Assembly (NCBI GenBank): GCA_001751075.1
Contig: MAVP01000005.1
Location: forward strand, 1-40,099
Direction of reading: 5' to 3'
Source: Desulfobacterales bacterium S7086C20
Lineage (GTDB): Bacteria > Desulfobacterota > Desulfobacteria > Desulfobacterales > C00003060
DNA: 40,099 bases
Each line of letters begins with the position of its first letter. Positions within the stretch are counted from its first letter, which is position 1. The position numbers and the translations under genes are program-made. Below the pieces are notes generated by a model that saw nothing but the letters and a program-made list of their open reading frames with translations, did not search any database and was not told the origin of the DNA. Below, one piece after another: positions 16,172-24,568 of the stretch.

Positions 16172-17977
16172 TTGACAAACACACTAAAGATCGATTCCGT
16201 ACTTAGGCCTGAAGTGCTGGTTATTGGAGCCGGAGGGGCAGGTTTGCGGTGTGCGGCAGCTATATGTGAGAACCGTCCGGGCACAAGCGTTGTTGCTGTA
16301 ACCAAGGTCCACAGCCCCCAGAAGTCCCATACCTCTACAGCACAGGGTGGCATGGCTGCAGTTGACCCCAATGACCCGATGGACAAGATCGTCTACCATA
16401 TGTTTGATACATGGAAAGGTTCAGATTGCTCTGCAGATCAGAATATCATAAAAAAAGTCTGTGAATCTGCTTGGGAGCAGATTGTATGGCTAGAAAGACA
16501 TGGTATGCATTTTAGTCGTACCGAACAAGGACGTATTGCGAAAAGACCCTTTGGGGGTCATATGCTCAATTTTGGCCAAGTCAAGGCCTTTCGCGCATGT
16601 TATGAGGCAGACCGCACTGGAAAGGGCATTATGGATACCGTCTGGGGGGAGACCTTGAAATACGGGATAACCTTTCTGAACCAGAGTATAGCCGTAGAAC
16701 TGCTCTTTGACAACGACCGATGCATAGGTGCCGTTGTTTTTTTGGAACAGAGCGGGAAGTTTGTGGTGATTCTGGCCAAAGCCACCATTATGGCTACGGG
16801 CGGAAAGACACGCATGTACCAGGTAAGTACTAATTGCAAGCAAAACACAGGTGATGGGTTAGCCCTGGTTTTGCAGGCCGGGTTGCCTGTGATGGATGTT
16901 GAAGCCGTGCAGTTTCACCCCACTGGAATTGTAGGGCCGGGCATCCTTGCCAGTGAAGCTCTCCGTGGGGAGGGGGCAGTTCTCAGAAATGCCGAGGGTG
17001 AACCTTTTATGGAGCGTTACGCTCCCACAGCCAGAGATCTTGCCCCGAGAGATCTGATCTCACGGTGTATTATGAAGGAAATCAGAGAGGGCAGAGGTTG
17101 TATTCATCGCGACCACAAACTTCCCCATGTCTGGCTCGATCTCAGACATATACCCGAACATGTTCACAAGACGAGGATTCAGGAGGTTTGCGGATTTTTC
17201 CGAAAGTTTGTGGGCGTGGATCCCCAGCATGAGCTTTGTCCTGTAACTCCGACAGCCCACTATCAAATGGGTGGAGTACCAACCAATGAATTCGGTGAGG
17301 TCCAAAGGAATGCCCAACAGATAGTTCAGGGTCTATATGCCTGCGGGGAATTTGCCGCAGCCAGCCTACACGGCCATAACCGTCTGGGAACAAATTCCCT
17401 GCTAGAACTCATCACCATGGGCAAAGTGGTGGGTGATAAGATAGCAGAATACATAAAGGATGCCGATCTTCCACCAGAAAGCCCCCCCGAAGGCACGGGT
17501 TGTGAGATTTTCTCTAGGTTTTCCAGATATTTTGAAGCCAGAGGAAAAGAAAGCTATGCCATTATCCGTGACGAATTGCGCCAGACTATGATGGAAAAGG
17601 TGGGTGTTTTTAGAACTGGAACGGGTCTTTCAGAGACCATCGATAAACTCACAGAGCTTAAGTCGAGGGCAGGTCAAATGCAACTACACTCTAGGTCTCT
17701 TGTCATGAACCAGGAACTTGTCCAGTTTTGGGAACTGGATCACCTCCTGGAAGTTTCCATGGTAATTGCTCAATGTGCACTGGCAAGAAAGGAGTCAAGA
17801 GGCGGGCACTATCGAGAAGACTATCCGGAAAGAGATCCCGAATTTCATCATCACACCCTTGCTTTTATGCGTGAATATGGCAACGTGAATCTAGACAAGC
17901 GTCCTATCGATATGAGTATCTATGAAGCCAAAGGCGAACATTATGAGAAGTTTGGGATTATCGAGAGAAAATATTAG
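16172..17977 (+). CDS. sdhA: Succinate dehydrogenase/fumarate reductase flavoprotein subunit
   Basis: The protein has 601 residues. I place the start at the TTG at 16172 because AAGGGAG (16158-16164) lies 7 bases upstream; an in-frame TTG at 16166 is too close to it. FAD binding is shown by VLVIGAGGAG (16-25) and by KSHTSTAQGGMAA, where H53 is the usual covalent FAD attachment. Active-site motifs include FHPTGIVGPG, SEALRGEGAVLRN, and TAHYQMGG. It catalyses succinate/fumarate interconversion on the cytoplasmic face. It is the second gene of sdhCAB, separated from sdhC by repeat H. Confidence 0.95.
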   Translation: MTNTLKIDSVLRPEVLVIGAGGAGLRCAAAICENRPGTSVVAVTKVHSPQKSHTSTAQGGMAAVDPNDPMDKIVYHMFDTWKGSDCSADQNIIKKVCESAWEQIVWLERHGMHFSRTEQGRIAKRPFGGHMLNFGQVKAFRACYEADRTGKGIMDTVWGETLKYGITFLNQSIAVELLFDNDRCIGAVVFLEQSGKFVVILAKATIMATGGKTRMYQVSTNCKQNTGDGLALVLQAGLPVMDVEAVQFHPTGIVGPGILASEALRGEGAVLRNAEGEPFMERYAPTARDLAPRDLISRCIMKEIREGRGCIHRDHKLPHVWLDLRHIPEHVHKTRIQEVCGFFRKFVGVDPQHELCPVTPTAHYQMGGVPTNEFGEVQRNAQQIVQGLYACGEFAAASLHGHNRLGTNSLLELITMGKVVGDKIAEYIKDADLPPESPPEGTGCEIFSRFSRYFEARGKESYAIIRDELRQTMMEKVGVFRTGTGLSETIDKLTELKSRAGQMQLHSRSLVMNQELVQFWELDHLLEVSMVIAQCALARKESRGGHYREDYPERDPEFHHHTLAFMREYGNVNLDKRPIDMSIYEAKGEHYEKFGIIERKY

Positions 17978-18052
17978 GGGCATGTATTGTAGATTCACAT
18001 TCGAAGCAGTTGTCAAATAGACAGCCCAGACATGTAGACCTGTGGAGAGACT

Positions 18053-18763
18053 ATGTCTAAAGAATATGACATCACACTTAAAATTAGCCGTTATGATCCT
18101 GATACCGACCAATCCTGGATCCAGGATTATGAACTCAGAGTAGGTGGCATTTTGCGTTTTGTAGACCTTTTTCGGAAAATTAATGATGAGCAAGATGCAA
18201 CTTTGGCATGGAGTTCTTCATGCGAACATGCCCAATGTGGTACATGCGGCATGAGGATTAACGGAAAGCCCCTTCTTTCATGCGAACTCCTTGTAGAAAT
18301 GGCCGTGGAGATGTTTAGAACCAACGTCTTTAAGGTCGAACCACTCACCATAGCCCCCGTAATACGTGACCTTGTAGTAGACCTGGAAAGGGCCTATGCT
18401 CGAGTTCACGCCGCCAAGCCCTACCTAATTTCTCCTGCTTCCCCTAATCCTCAAGGAGATGAGTTCCGGATACAGCCGCGAGTGCTAGACAGATATGTAG
18501 AAGCAACACGGTGCATCAACTGCTTTTGTTGCGCTACAGCCTGTGTAACCCAAAAGAACTACCTGGGCCCGAATGCCATGCTTGTGAACATTGTTCGCCT
18601 TATGGACCCGAGGGAAACAGCTAAAAAGGAGAGATTAGATATTCTCTACGGTGAACAAGGCTCTCCGAGGTGCAGAACGGCGCAGGCGTGCAGCTTTGTA
18701 TGTCCCAAAGAGATCGACATTGCCCATTTCATTGCCTTGGCAAAGGAAGGGGCCATCGGTTAA
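18053..18763 (+). CDS. sdhB: Succinate dehydrogenase/fumarate reductase iron-sulfur subunit
   Basis: The protein has 236 residues. The N-terminal ferredoxin-like domain binds [2Fe-2S] with SSCEHAQCGTCGMRINGKP (C57, C62, C65) and LLSC (C77). The C-terminal half holds the ligands of the [4Fe-4S] and [3Fe-4S] clusters in RCINCFCCATAC and CRTAQACSFVCPKEID. It carries electrons between the flavin of SdhA and the hemes of SdhC. GGAGAG precedes the ATG. The gene ends the sdhCAB operon and is followed by a partial repeat. Confidence 0.95.
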   Translation: MSKEYDITLKISRYDPDTDQSWIQDYELRVGGILRFVDLFRKINDEQDATLAWSSSCEHAQCGTCGMRINGKPLLSCELLVEMAVEMFRTNVFKVEPLTIAPVIRDLVVDLERAYARVHAAKPYLISPASPNPQGDEFRIQPRVLDRYVEATRCINCFCCATACVTQKNYLGPNAMLVNIVRLMDPRETAKKERLDILYGEQGSPRCRTAQACSFVCPKEIDIAHFIALAKEGAIG

Positions 18764-18785
18764 AACCCTTTCACCACGGTTTTTT

Positions 18786-18853
18786 GTACGTCGCAACGAC
18801 AAAAGATGAATCCCGCCTCAGCGGGACGCAGATGGACTTTTTACGAGACCGTC
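18786..18853. repeat. Partial palindromic repeat (E), reversed copy of part of repeat C
   Basis: GTACGTCGCAACGACAAAAG at 18786 and the right end GATGGACTTTTTACGAGACC (18831-18850) match the reverse complement of the left half of repeat C near polA (27243-27301). Only one outer end is present, with a small private stem (CCCGCCTCAGCGGG) at 18812-18825. It lies between sdhB and the convergent tatD gene. Confidence 0.7.
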
Positions 18854-18922
18854 AAGATTGACCTGGAAATATTTGTCGATACACAGTTTGCCAAGGAGAC
18901 GTGGGCAAAATAGCAAACGCAA

Positions 18923-19687
18923 TCAGGCGTCGATGGCCTTGGCTTTCAAGCCAAAGCACTTCTTGGCATTCTTGGTAGTATGCTCTGCTATTTCCTCGAG
19001 ACTCTTTGCCTTCACCTTAGCTACTTCCTCAAGCGTGACTCGGACATGGACAGGTCTTGCCTTTAGCTTCTGATATCTTACAGGGCTGTCAGTTTCGAGT
19101 AAAAGGTTTGAAAGGGGAACTGCTTTGATGGCCTTTGCGTGATATGGGTTATAAAGGAGTGCGGGACAGGCAGACATGTAGTAACCCTCAGCAGCGATCC
19201 GGGGAATCAGTTCGACAGGGCCACTATACCAGTGAAAAATCGCTTTTCTCAGGCCTGCCTCCTTGACCATACGAAAAGCTGTCTCGTGCGAATATCGACA
19301 ATGTAATATTATTGGTTTGTCATGTTTCTCGGCTATAGCAATGAGTTTGAGGAATATGGCTTTTTGACGCTTTTTCTTTGTTTTGGCCCTGTAGTCCAGA
19401 CCCACTTCGCCAAGTGCCACACAGCGTGGCAGTTTTTTGTCAATGTAGGACAGGGTATCATCATCGGCGTTCTGACTTAAGCGCCACGGATGATATCCAA
19501 CAGCCGGAAAGACGAAGCCGGGATTCTCAGATGCCACTTCTAAGGCCTTCTCGTTGGATTCAATATCCTGCCCCACAGCCACAATCCCCACAACACCGCT
19601 GCGGCGTGCTTCTTCTAAAGCCACCTGTGGATCTGATAACTCTTCAAAATGTGCGTGTGTATCGATGATTGCAGGCAATTGTGTCAT
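18923..19687 (-). CDS. TatD-family metal-dependent hydrolase
   Basis: The 254-residue length is normal for the family. Metal ligands are visible as IIDTHAHFEE (HxH near 12-14), ALGEVGLDY (Glu about 93), IILHCRYS (His about 126), IFHWYSG (His about 149), and LLETDSP (Asp about 200). TatD proteins are 3'-5' nucleases or deoxynuclease-like hydrolases; this branch is not characterised here. Its ATG overlaps the stop of the upstream 128-residue gene (ATGA), so the two are translationally coupled. Confidence 0.9.
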   Translation of the reverse strand: MTQLPAIIDTHAHFEELSDPQVALEEARRSGVVGIVAVGQDIESNEKALEVASENPGFVFPAVGYHPWRLSQNADDDTLSYIDKKLPRCVALGEVGLDYRAKTKKKRQKAIFLKLIAIAEKHDKPIILHCRYSHETAFRMVKEAGLRKAIFHWYSGPVELIPRIAAEGYYMSACPALLYNPYHAKAIKAVPLSNLLLETDSPVRYQKLKARPVHVRVTLEEVAKVKAKSLEEIAEHTTKNAKKCFGLKAKAIDA

Positions 19688-20070
19688 CTTTCGTAGATAT
19701 AGACATGTTCTATGCCAGGTTTTAGAAAAAAGGTGCTCATCTTCACTTTTTCCTGGTTTGGAGAGAAACTGATAACAAACTTTTTCTCAGAATCCAACCG
19801 TTGCAGGCTCTTTATGTTTTTAAGCTCAACGGTCGGATTGGCACAAAAAGCAACCGCGATGGTGTCGTCATTGACTAGGCCTGCGATATCCACAGGCCCT
19901 TCCGGAAAACTTGGCTTGCGAAGGGCCGGCACAGGTTGATAACCTCGCTCTCTCAAAAAACCATAAAGTACACAGCGAATAGTCTCTTTGACCACTGAAT
20001 CTTTCAGGTAGGCCTTTGGAATACTTCTGATGGCTTGTAAGATCTCCTTCTTGATTGCTTCTTGTTTCAT
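19684..20070 (-). CDS. Conserved-looking hypothetical protein coupled to TatD
   Basis: This 128-residue protein has no signal peptide or membrane helix. A helical N-terminus (about 1-45) is followed by a beta-alpha-beta core: VDIAGLVNDDTIAVAF, then an SLQRLDSEKKFVISFS segment, ending KPGIEHVYIYE. The pattern of a buried Asp before two strands and a helix is a little like PD-(D/E)xK nuclease folds, but the E-x-K part is missing, so this is only a remark. GGAGGA lies just before the ATG. It overlaps the TatD gene by four bases and probably works with it. Confidence 0.75.
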   Translation of the reverse strand: MKQEAIKKEILQAIRSIPKAYLKDSVVKETIRCVLYGFLRERGYQPVPALRKPSFPEGPVDIAGLVNDDTIAVAFCANPTVELKNIKSLQRLDSEKKFVISFSPNQEKVKMSTFFLKPGIEHVYIYER

Positions 20071-20125
20071 GGTCCTCCAATTGCTCTTGTGCTCTACCTT
20101 AAAAAAGGCTTATTAGTAGAGTCTT

Positions 20126-20148
20126 GATGGACTATTTACGAAGTCATC
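20126..20148. repeat. Solitary repeat end (F)
   Basis: GATGGACTATTTACGAAGTC at 20126 matches the right-end sequence of the TCGTAAAAAGTC repeat family with one change (CTATTTACG for CTTTTTACG). No partner end is seen nearby, so it looks like a leftover half element in the divergent gap before mutS2. Confidence 0.5.
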
Positions 20149-20215
20149 AGCGTTGGACTGAGTCATTTGCTAATAACAACGTTTTCTCATATTGACAACC
20201 AATACCTGAGACGTT

Positions 20216-22639
20216 ATGGGTGGTCAACCCAAAATCGAGCATTGCCGTGATAAACCCTTGAACAGCCGTCTTTATCAAATCCTTGCGTTTGACAGTGTTC
20301 TCGACGATCTTGCCCGTAGAACACACTGTCCTGTTGCCGCCGAAAGGCTTCACCGGCTAGGCCCCCTTTCATGCCTCGGAGAAGTCAAGAAAAGCCTCGC
20401 AAAAATCTCTGAAATTCGTACTTTTATGGATTCAGGCGGATCCGTTCCAATGGGTGAATTTGATGACATCCGAAACCATCTTCACACTGCATCCGCAGAG
20501 GGTAGCCATCTGGAGCCAGAGGCCTTTCGTCAAATCCATCGAATGCTTAGTCTTTCCCACAATTTCCTTCATTTCCTCAACCAAAACCGCCTGGTGCTTC
20601 CCCTCCTGTACGGGGTTTCCAAATGGCTCTATACCGACCAAAAGCTAACTAAGGAAATAGACCGGATCATAGATCTACGATCTTTGGAAATACGTGATCG
20701 GGCCAGCCCAGCCCTAGCCAATCTGCGTCGCGAAACGAGAAAGGCCCGAGAACAGGCACGAAGACAACTTGAACGTATTCTTGACTCGTTTGCAAGAAAA
20801 GGGATTCTTCAGGAACGCCTTGTCACCATACGCTCAGGACGTTGGGTGCTTCCCGTGAAGGAGACACACAGACATTTAGTCAAGGGCGTTCTGCACGACA
20901 AATCTGCAAGTGGAGCCACAGCTTTTCTGGAACCTTTAGAAACGCTTGATCTTAACAACCAAATCCGCCGTCTTGAAACAGAAGAACGCCACGAGATTGA
21001 GAGAATCCTCCGTGCCCTGACAGACCTTGTCCGTGAGAATTCTCCTGAACTGGCACAAGGCTTTGACGCCTTGGTCAATCTTGATTGCTTTTACGCGAAG
21101 GCTATCGCGTCCAAGACCTTCCATCAGCATGCACCGGCCATTAACACGGGCGGGGTTCTGAAAATCAAAAACGGTCGTCACCCACTCCTTTTGCTTAGAA
21201 GAGCTTCTTTGTCTGATGTTGTTCCACTTAGTCTTTCAATAGGACAAGACTACAACACTCTCGTTGTTACCGGCCCCAATGCGGGAGGCAAGACTGTAGC
21301 ACTCAAAACAGTGGGGCTCCTGGCACTCATGGTTTCATGTGGGCTGCATATACCGGCAGATGCAGATTCGGAAGTGCCTTTCTTTGGCCGGATTTTTGCC
21401 CATGTTGGAGATGACCAGTCAATTGAAAAAGACCTTTCCACATTCTCTGCCCATCTTTACGGTATCAAGGAAATTATTGAAAAGATAGCCCCGCAAGATC
21501 TGGTGTTGATCGATGAAATAGGTACCGGCACTGACCCACAAGAAGGGGCCGCCCTAGCCATGGCTGTATTGGAACTACTAACAAAACGGGGGGTGATTTC
21601 CATAGTAACCACTCACCACGGCACTCTTAAGGCATTTGCCCATGAGACACCTGGTATTGCAAACGGCTCCATGTCCTTTGACAGCCAAACACTCACCCCC
21701 ACATACGTGTTCCGCGCGGATCTGCCGGGATCGAGTTACGCCCTTGAAATTGCCCGGCGAATCGGTCTTGAAGAAAGTGTTATTACAAGGTCCAAAAGCC
21801 TTATTGGAACCCAGGCAAACCGCTTGGAGGACCTACTCCTTGAACTTGAGCAACAAATTGACCACAACAGGCAGTTGGAAAGGGATCTAAACAAGGAAAG
21901 GCTTGCAGTTGATGAATTGGGGAAGCGACTCGAAAGACAGAATGCAAAGCTGGCACGCGAGGCAAGGCAGTCACGTCAGAAAGCCGCCGAGGAGGCCAGT
22001 GCCATTTTAAAACAGGCGAATGCCACTGTCGAAAAGGCCATACGCACAATACGAGAAGAAAGGGCAAGCCAAGATGCCATTCATGGGGCCAGATCACTCA
22101 TTGAGAAGGCAAAGAAATCCGTTAAAAAGGAACTTGAAGCTACAAGATTCGACCAAGACCCACAAAGACAAGACCACCTTATAGGTGAACTCAAACGTGG
22201 TAGGCAAGTGTGCTGGAAACGAGGTAACAAGACTGGAACCATTCTTGGCAGTGAGGACGGGGACGGTCGTTTTCTCGTTGCCTTTGATAGCCTGAAAGTC
22301 CATGTGCCAAAAGAAGAACTGACTTATGCTCAAGAGAAAGGGACTTCCACGGATCGCACTTCGGGTGTGAAAATCCAGGCACCAGAAAACGTGCAAACAG
22401 AAATTGATATTCGTGGGATGCACGTTGAGGAAGCATTGGATATGGTAGACAAGTTTTTGGACGATGTCTTGTTAGCCGGACTGAAGGAAGTTCGGATAAT
22501 CCATGGGGTGGGTACCGGTGCCCTTCGTAACAGTCTTATACCCTTTTTGAATCAACACCCCTTGGTTGAAAGCACATTCCAAGGAGGCCCAAATAAAGGA
22601 AACCCCGGCATGACGATTGTGGAGATAACAGGGCGTTGA
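20216..22639 (+). CDS. mutS2: Endonuclease MutS2
   Basis: The 807-residue protein has the MutS2 layout: core and lever domains without the mismatch-recognition domain, the ATPase with Walker A TGPNAGGKT (about 350-358), a DDQSIEKDLSTFSAHL signature loop, Walker B LVLIDEIGTGTDPQEGAA, a long charged coiled coil (about 540-640), and a C-terminal Smr nuclease domain (about 725-807) with DIRGMHVEEA, IIHGVGTGALR and GGPNKGNPGMT. MutS2 suppresses recombination and, in Bacillus, acts on collided ribosomes. The ribosome binding site is weak, but the start fits the family length. Confidence 0.95.
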   Translation: MGGQPKIEHCRDKPLNSRLYQILAFDSVLDDLARRTHCPVAAERLHRLGPLSCLGEVKKSLAKISEIRTFMDSGGSVPMGEFDDIRNHLHTASAEGSHLEPEAFRQIHRMLSLSHNFLHFLNQNRLVLPLLYGVSKWLYTDQKLTKEIDRIIDLRSLEIRDRASPALANLRRETRKAREQARRQLERILDSFARKGILQERLVTIRSGRWVLPVKETHRHLVKGVLHDKSASGATAFLEPLETLDLNNQIRRLETEERHEIERILRALTDLVRENSPELAQGFDALVNLDCFYAKAIASKTFHQHAPAINTGGVLKIKNGRHPLLLLRRASLSDVVPLSLSIGQDYNTLVVTGPNAGGKTVALKTVGLLALMVSCGLHIPADADSEVPFFGRIFAHVGDDQSIEKDLSTFSAHLYGIKEIIEKIAPQDLVLIDEIGTGTDPQEGAALAMAVLELLTKRGVISIVTTHHGTLKAFAHETPGIANGSMSFDSQTLTPTYVFRADLPGSSYALEIARRIGLEESVITRSKSLIGTQANRLEDLLLELEQQIDHNRQLERDLNKERLAVDELGKRLERQNAKLAREARQSRQKAAEEASAILKQANATVEKAIRTIREERASQDAIHGARSLIEKAKKSVKKELEATRFDQDPQRQDHLIGELKRGRQVCWKRGNKTGTILGSEDGDGRFLVAFDSLKVHVPKEELTYAQEKGTSTDRTSGVKIQAPENVQTEIDIRGMHVEEALDMVDKFLDDVLLAGLKEVRIIHGVGTGALRNSLIPFLNQHPLVESTFQGGPNKGNPGMTIVEITGR

Positions 22640-22721
22640 ACCGGCCATGTTTTTTCAAAGCGCAAAATCGTAGTTTTTCAATAACCATGGGTTTTGAGAA
22701 CTTACACAAAATCTTGCAAAG

Positions 22722-23645
22722 CTATTGGAGAATACTTCTCCCGCCGCCTACTTTTTTTGCCTGATACATGGCCTCGTCAGCTCGTTTTGTCAGTTCCTTC
22801 CACCCTTCTTCCGGCCGATATTGAGTGACACCTACGCTTACAGCAGCCTCGAAGTTGTCCTGTGGACCGGGGGAAAGATCTATGGCACAAATTCCTTCCC
22901 TGATCCTTTCCGCTACCGTAACTGCTTCTGTGCCGCGTGTCTCAGGCAAGATCACAGTAAATTCATCGCCACCATATCGGTAGGCCGAATCATTGGTCCG
23001 CATACAGCTTTGGATAACCTCGCCAAGCTTGGTTAGCATTGTATCGCCTTCCAGATGGCCATAGGTGTCGTTGTAATACTTGAAATTATCCACATCAAGA
23101 AGTAACAACGACAGGGGATGTTGATACCGTATCGCTCGGTCTATCTCGGATTGTATTTGCTTGAAAAAATGTCTCGAATTGTGGAGCTTTGTCAGGTCGT
23201 CAGTTATGGTAAGCTCCAAGAGTTGTTCTGCCATTTCTTTGCGTTTTGCAACCAGCGAGCGTTCTCTAAGAACCCGCCTTAATCTGGCAATCAGCTCTTT
23301 GGCATGTACCGGCTTCTGCGCAAAATCGCTAGCGCCCTTTTCCAGGGCCTCTTCATAGGAAAAGTCGCCACCATAACCAGTTATGATAATTACGTCAGCC
23401 TGATACTTGCTTTTTATGACTTCTGTCAGGACAAGACCGCTTAGTCCCGGCATCCTGATATCGGTAATCACCACATCCGCGCCTTCACGGTCCAAGAAGA
23501 CTAAGGCCTCTTCTCCGGTTGCAGCCCCAGAAACCTTGTAACCCGCCTCTTTAATAATATCACAAAGAGTAGTCCTTATATCCTCCTCATCATCAACTAC
23601 AAGAACTTTGGAAGTATGATGGCGTCCGTTGACACTTTTCTGCAT
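22722..23645 (-). CDS. Response regulator with GGDEF diguanylate cyclase domain
   Basis: The protein has 307 residues from the ATG at 23645; an in-frame ATG at 23690 would add 15 residues. Residues about 12-130 are a receiver domain with phosphoacceptor D62 (ITDIRMPG) and the conserved acidic pair VVDDEED. A short coiled linker leads to a GGDEF domain with intact GGDEF (225-229) and an I-site RTND (216-219) five residues before it, so it should make c-di-GMP and be inhibited by its product. This is the WspR/PleD-type layout. It could supply c-di-GMP read by the PilZ proteins of this window. No histidine kinase is next to it; two tRNA-Ser genes lie upstream. Confidence 0.93.
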   Translation of the reverse strand: MQKSVNGRHHTSKVLVVDDEEDIRTTLCDIIKEAGYKVSGAATGEEALVFLDREGADVVITDIRMPGLSGLVLTEVIKSKYQADVIIITGYGGDFSYEEALEKGASDFAQKPVHAKELIARLRRVLRERSLVAKRKEMAEQLLELTITDDLTKLHNSRHFFKQIQSEIDRAIRYQHPLSLLLLDVDNFKYYNDTYGHLEGDTMLTKLGEVIQSCMRTNDSAYRYGGDEFTVILPETRGTEAVTVAERIREGICAIDLSPGPQDNFEAAVSVGVTQYRPEEGWKELTKRADEAMYQAKKVGGGRSILQ

Positions 23646-23720
23646 TATATATTCCCGATTTGTCGATTCCGAGCCATATTTCTTATGCAATACTGGGGTA
23701 AACTTGGTTGGTAAGATCTA

Positions 23721-23813
23721 TGGCGGAGAGAGAGGGATTCGAACCCTCGGTGCAGCTTTAACCGCACACTCGCTTAGCAGGCGAGCGCCTTCAGCCAACT
23801 CGGCCATCTCTCC
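23721..23813 (-). tRNA. tRNA-Ser, anticodon GCU
   Basis: Read on the minus strand, the gene runs from GGAGAGATGGCCGAGT to TCTCTCCGCCA, with CCA encoded. The acceptor stems pair, the T loop is GGTTCGAATCC, and the anticodon loop is CTGCTAA (GCU), flanked by the stem GCTCGC/GCGAGT. A long variable arm, typical of tRNA-Ser, follows. It is 11 bases downstream of the other tRNA-Ser gene. Confidence 0.97.
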
Positions 23814-23824
23814 TTTTTGATTCC

Positions 23825-23912
23825 TGGCGGAGGGAGTAGGATTCGAACCCACGTTCCGTCTCCGGAAAACGGTTTTCAAGACCGCCGCCTTCAGCCACTC
23901 GGCCATCCCTCC
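23825..23912 (-). tRNA. tRNA-Ser, anticodon UGA
   Basis: On the minus strand it runs from GGAGGGATGGCCGAGT to ATCCTACTCCCTCCGCCA, with CCA encoded. The anticodon loop is CTTGAAA (UGA), reading UCN serine codons, and a long variable arm (TTTTCCGGAGACGGAA region) is present. It is not a tRNA-Sec: the acceptor stem has the normal seven pairs. It is probably cotranscribed with the tRNA-Ser(GCU) gene. Confidence 0.97.
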
Positions 23913-23986
23913 GCAAAAAACTCGAACACCTCGCAACTTTCATCTAAATTATTATCAAGTTATAGACTATTCGTCAAGAAATACTG

Positions 23987-24211
23987 TTACTGGTTCCCAA
24001 AGCCACACTGTTGTCCGCAGTCGGGACATGTCCATGTGATGCCATTGCAACTCATCCCCCAGAGGTTTTCTTTCATGCACCCAGCACATATTTGAAAACC
24101 GCAACGACAAACCCAACAAAAGGAGGGCTTCATGTCACATGCCTGGCAGTGGTATTCTTTCTTTTTCCCCCATTTGTGTTTGCGTTGTGTTTGGGGCTGT
24201 TTTTCTTGCAT
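23987..24211 (-). CDS. Small double zinc-ribbon protein
   Basis: This 74-residue protein has a basic N-terminus (about 1-20) and then twelve Cys in ribbon-like pairs: YHCQAC, FCWVCRC, ICAGC, MSC, WTCPDCGQQC. It should bind two zinc ions and be cytoplasmic. I believe close relatives occur in Desulfobacterota as conserved hypotheticals, but that is recollection. AAGGA lies very close to the ATG (2 bases), so the exact start is uncertain. It lies upstream of the tRNA-Ser pair. Confidence 0.7.
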   Translation of the reverse strand: MQEKQPQTQRKHKWGKKKEYHCQACDMKPSFCWVCRCGFQICAGCMKENLWGMSCNGITWTCPDCGQQCGFGNQ

Positions 24212-24301
24212 ATTCCTTAATTCGTGTTAACTGTACTTTAATGGGTAAAGTCATCAAAAACAAGAATTTTTGTAACACTTTAGCCTTTTGAAAATGTATC
24301 G

Positions 24302-24500
24302 CTTCATGGGTAGTCATGTTTCAATCCGGCTAAAACTCGGCCTCAAGAGTCCCTAAGTCCCGTTGAGGCCATCTTTGCTAAAAGAACTCCGGGTTTTTTT
24401 CCTGACATGGACTATCAATGCTGCATGGCGCAACAACGGAACTAAGGGACTCTAATGACCTCAAACAGTTACCCAGATTGGAACATGACTACCCATGAAG
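24302..24500. repeat. 199-base palindromic element with nested inverted repeats
   Basis: The ends at 24302-24326 and 24476-24500 are mirrored over 25 bases with one mismatch (CTTCATGGGTAGTCATGT at the outer side). A second nested pair is AGAGTCCCTAAGTCC near 24346 against GGAACTAAGGGACTCT near 24437. It belongs to none of the other repeat families here. It fills most of the gap between the small zinc-ribbon gene and polA, and no gene is seen in it. Confidence 0.85.
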
Positions 24501-24568
24501 CTTGTGCGATTAGTATTTAACAGTGCTAAAATGTTACGAAATTTTGAAAAGTATAGGATTCATCGATT

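Noticed and set aside
18860-18925. UGA at the end of the TatD gene as another Sec codon.
   Set aside because: The protein already has full family length, the read-through sequence has no family-like content, and no suitable hairpin is seen.
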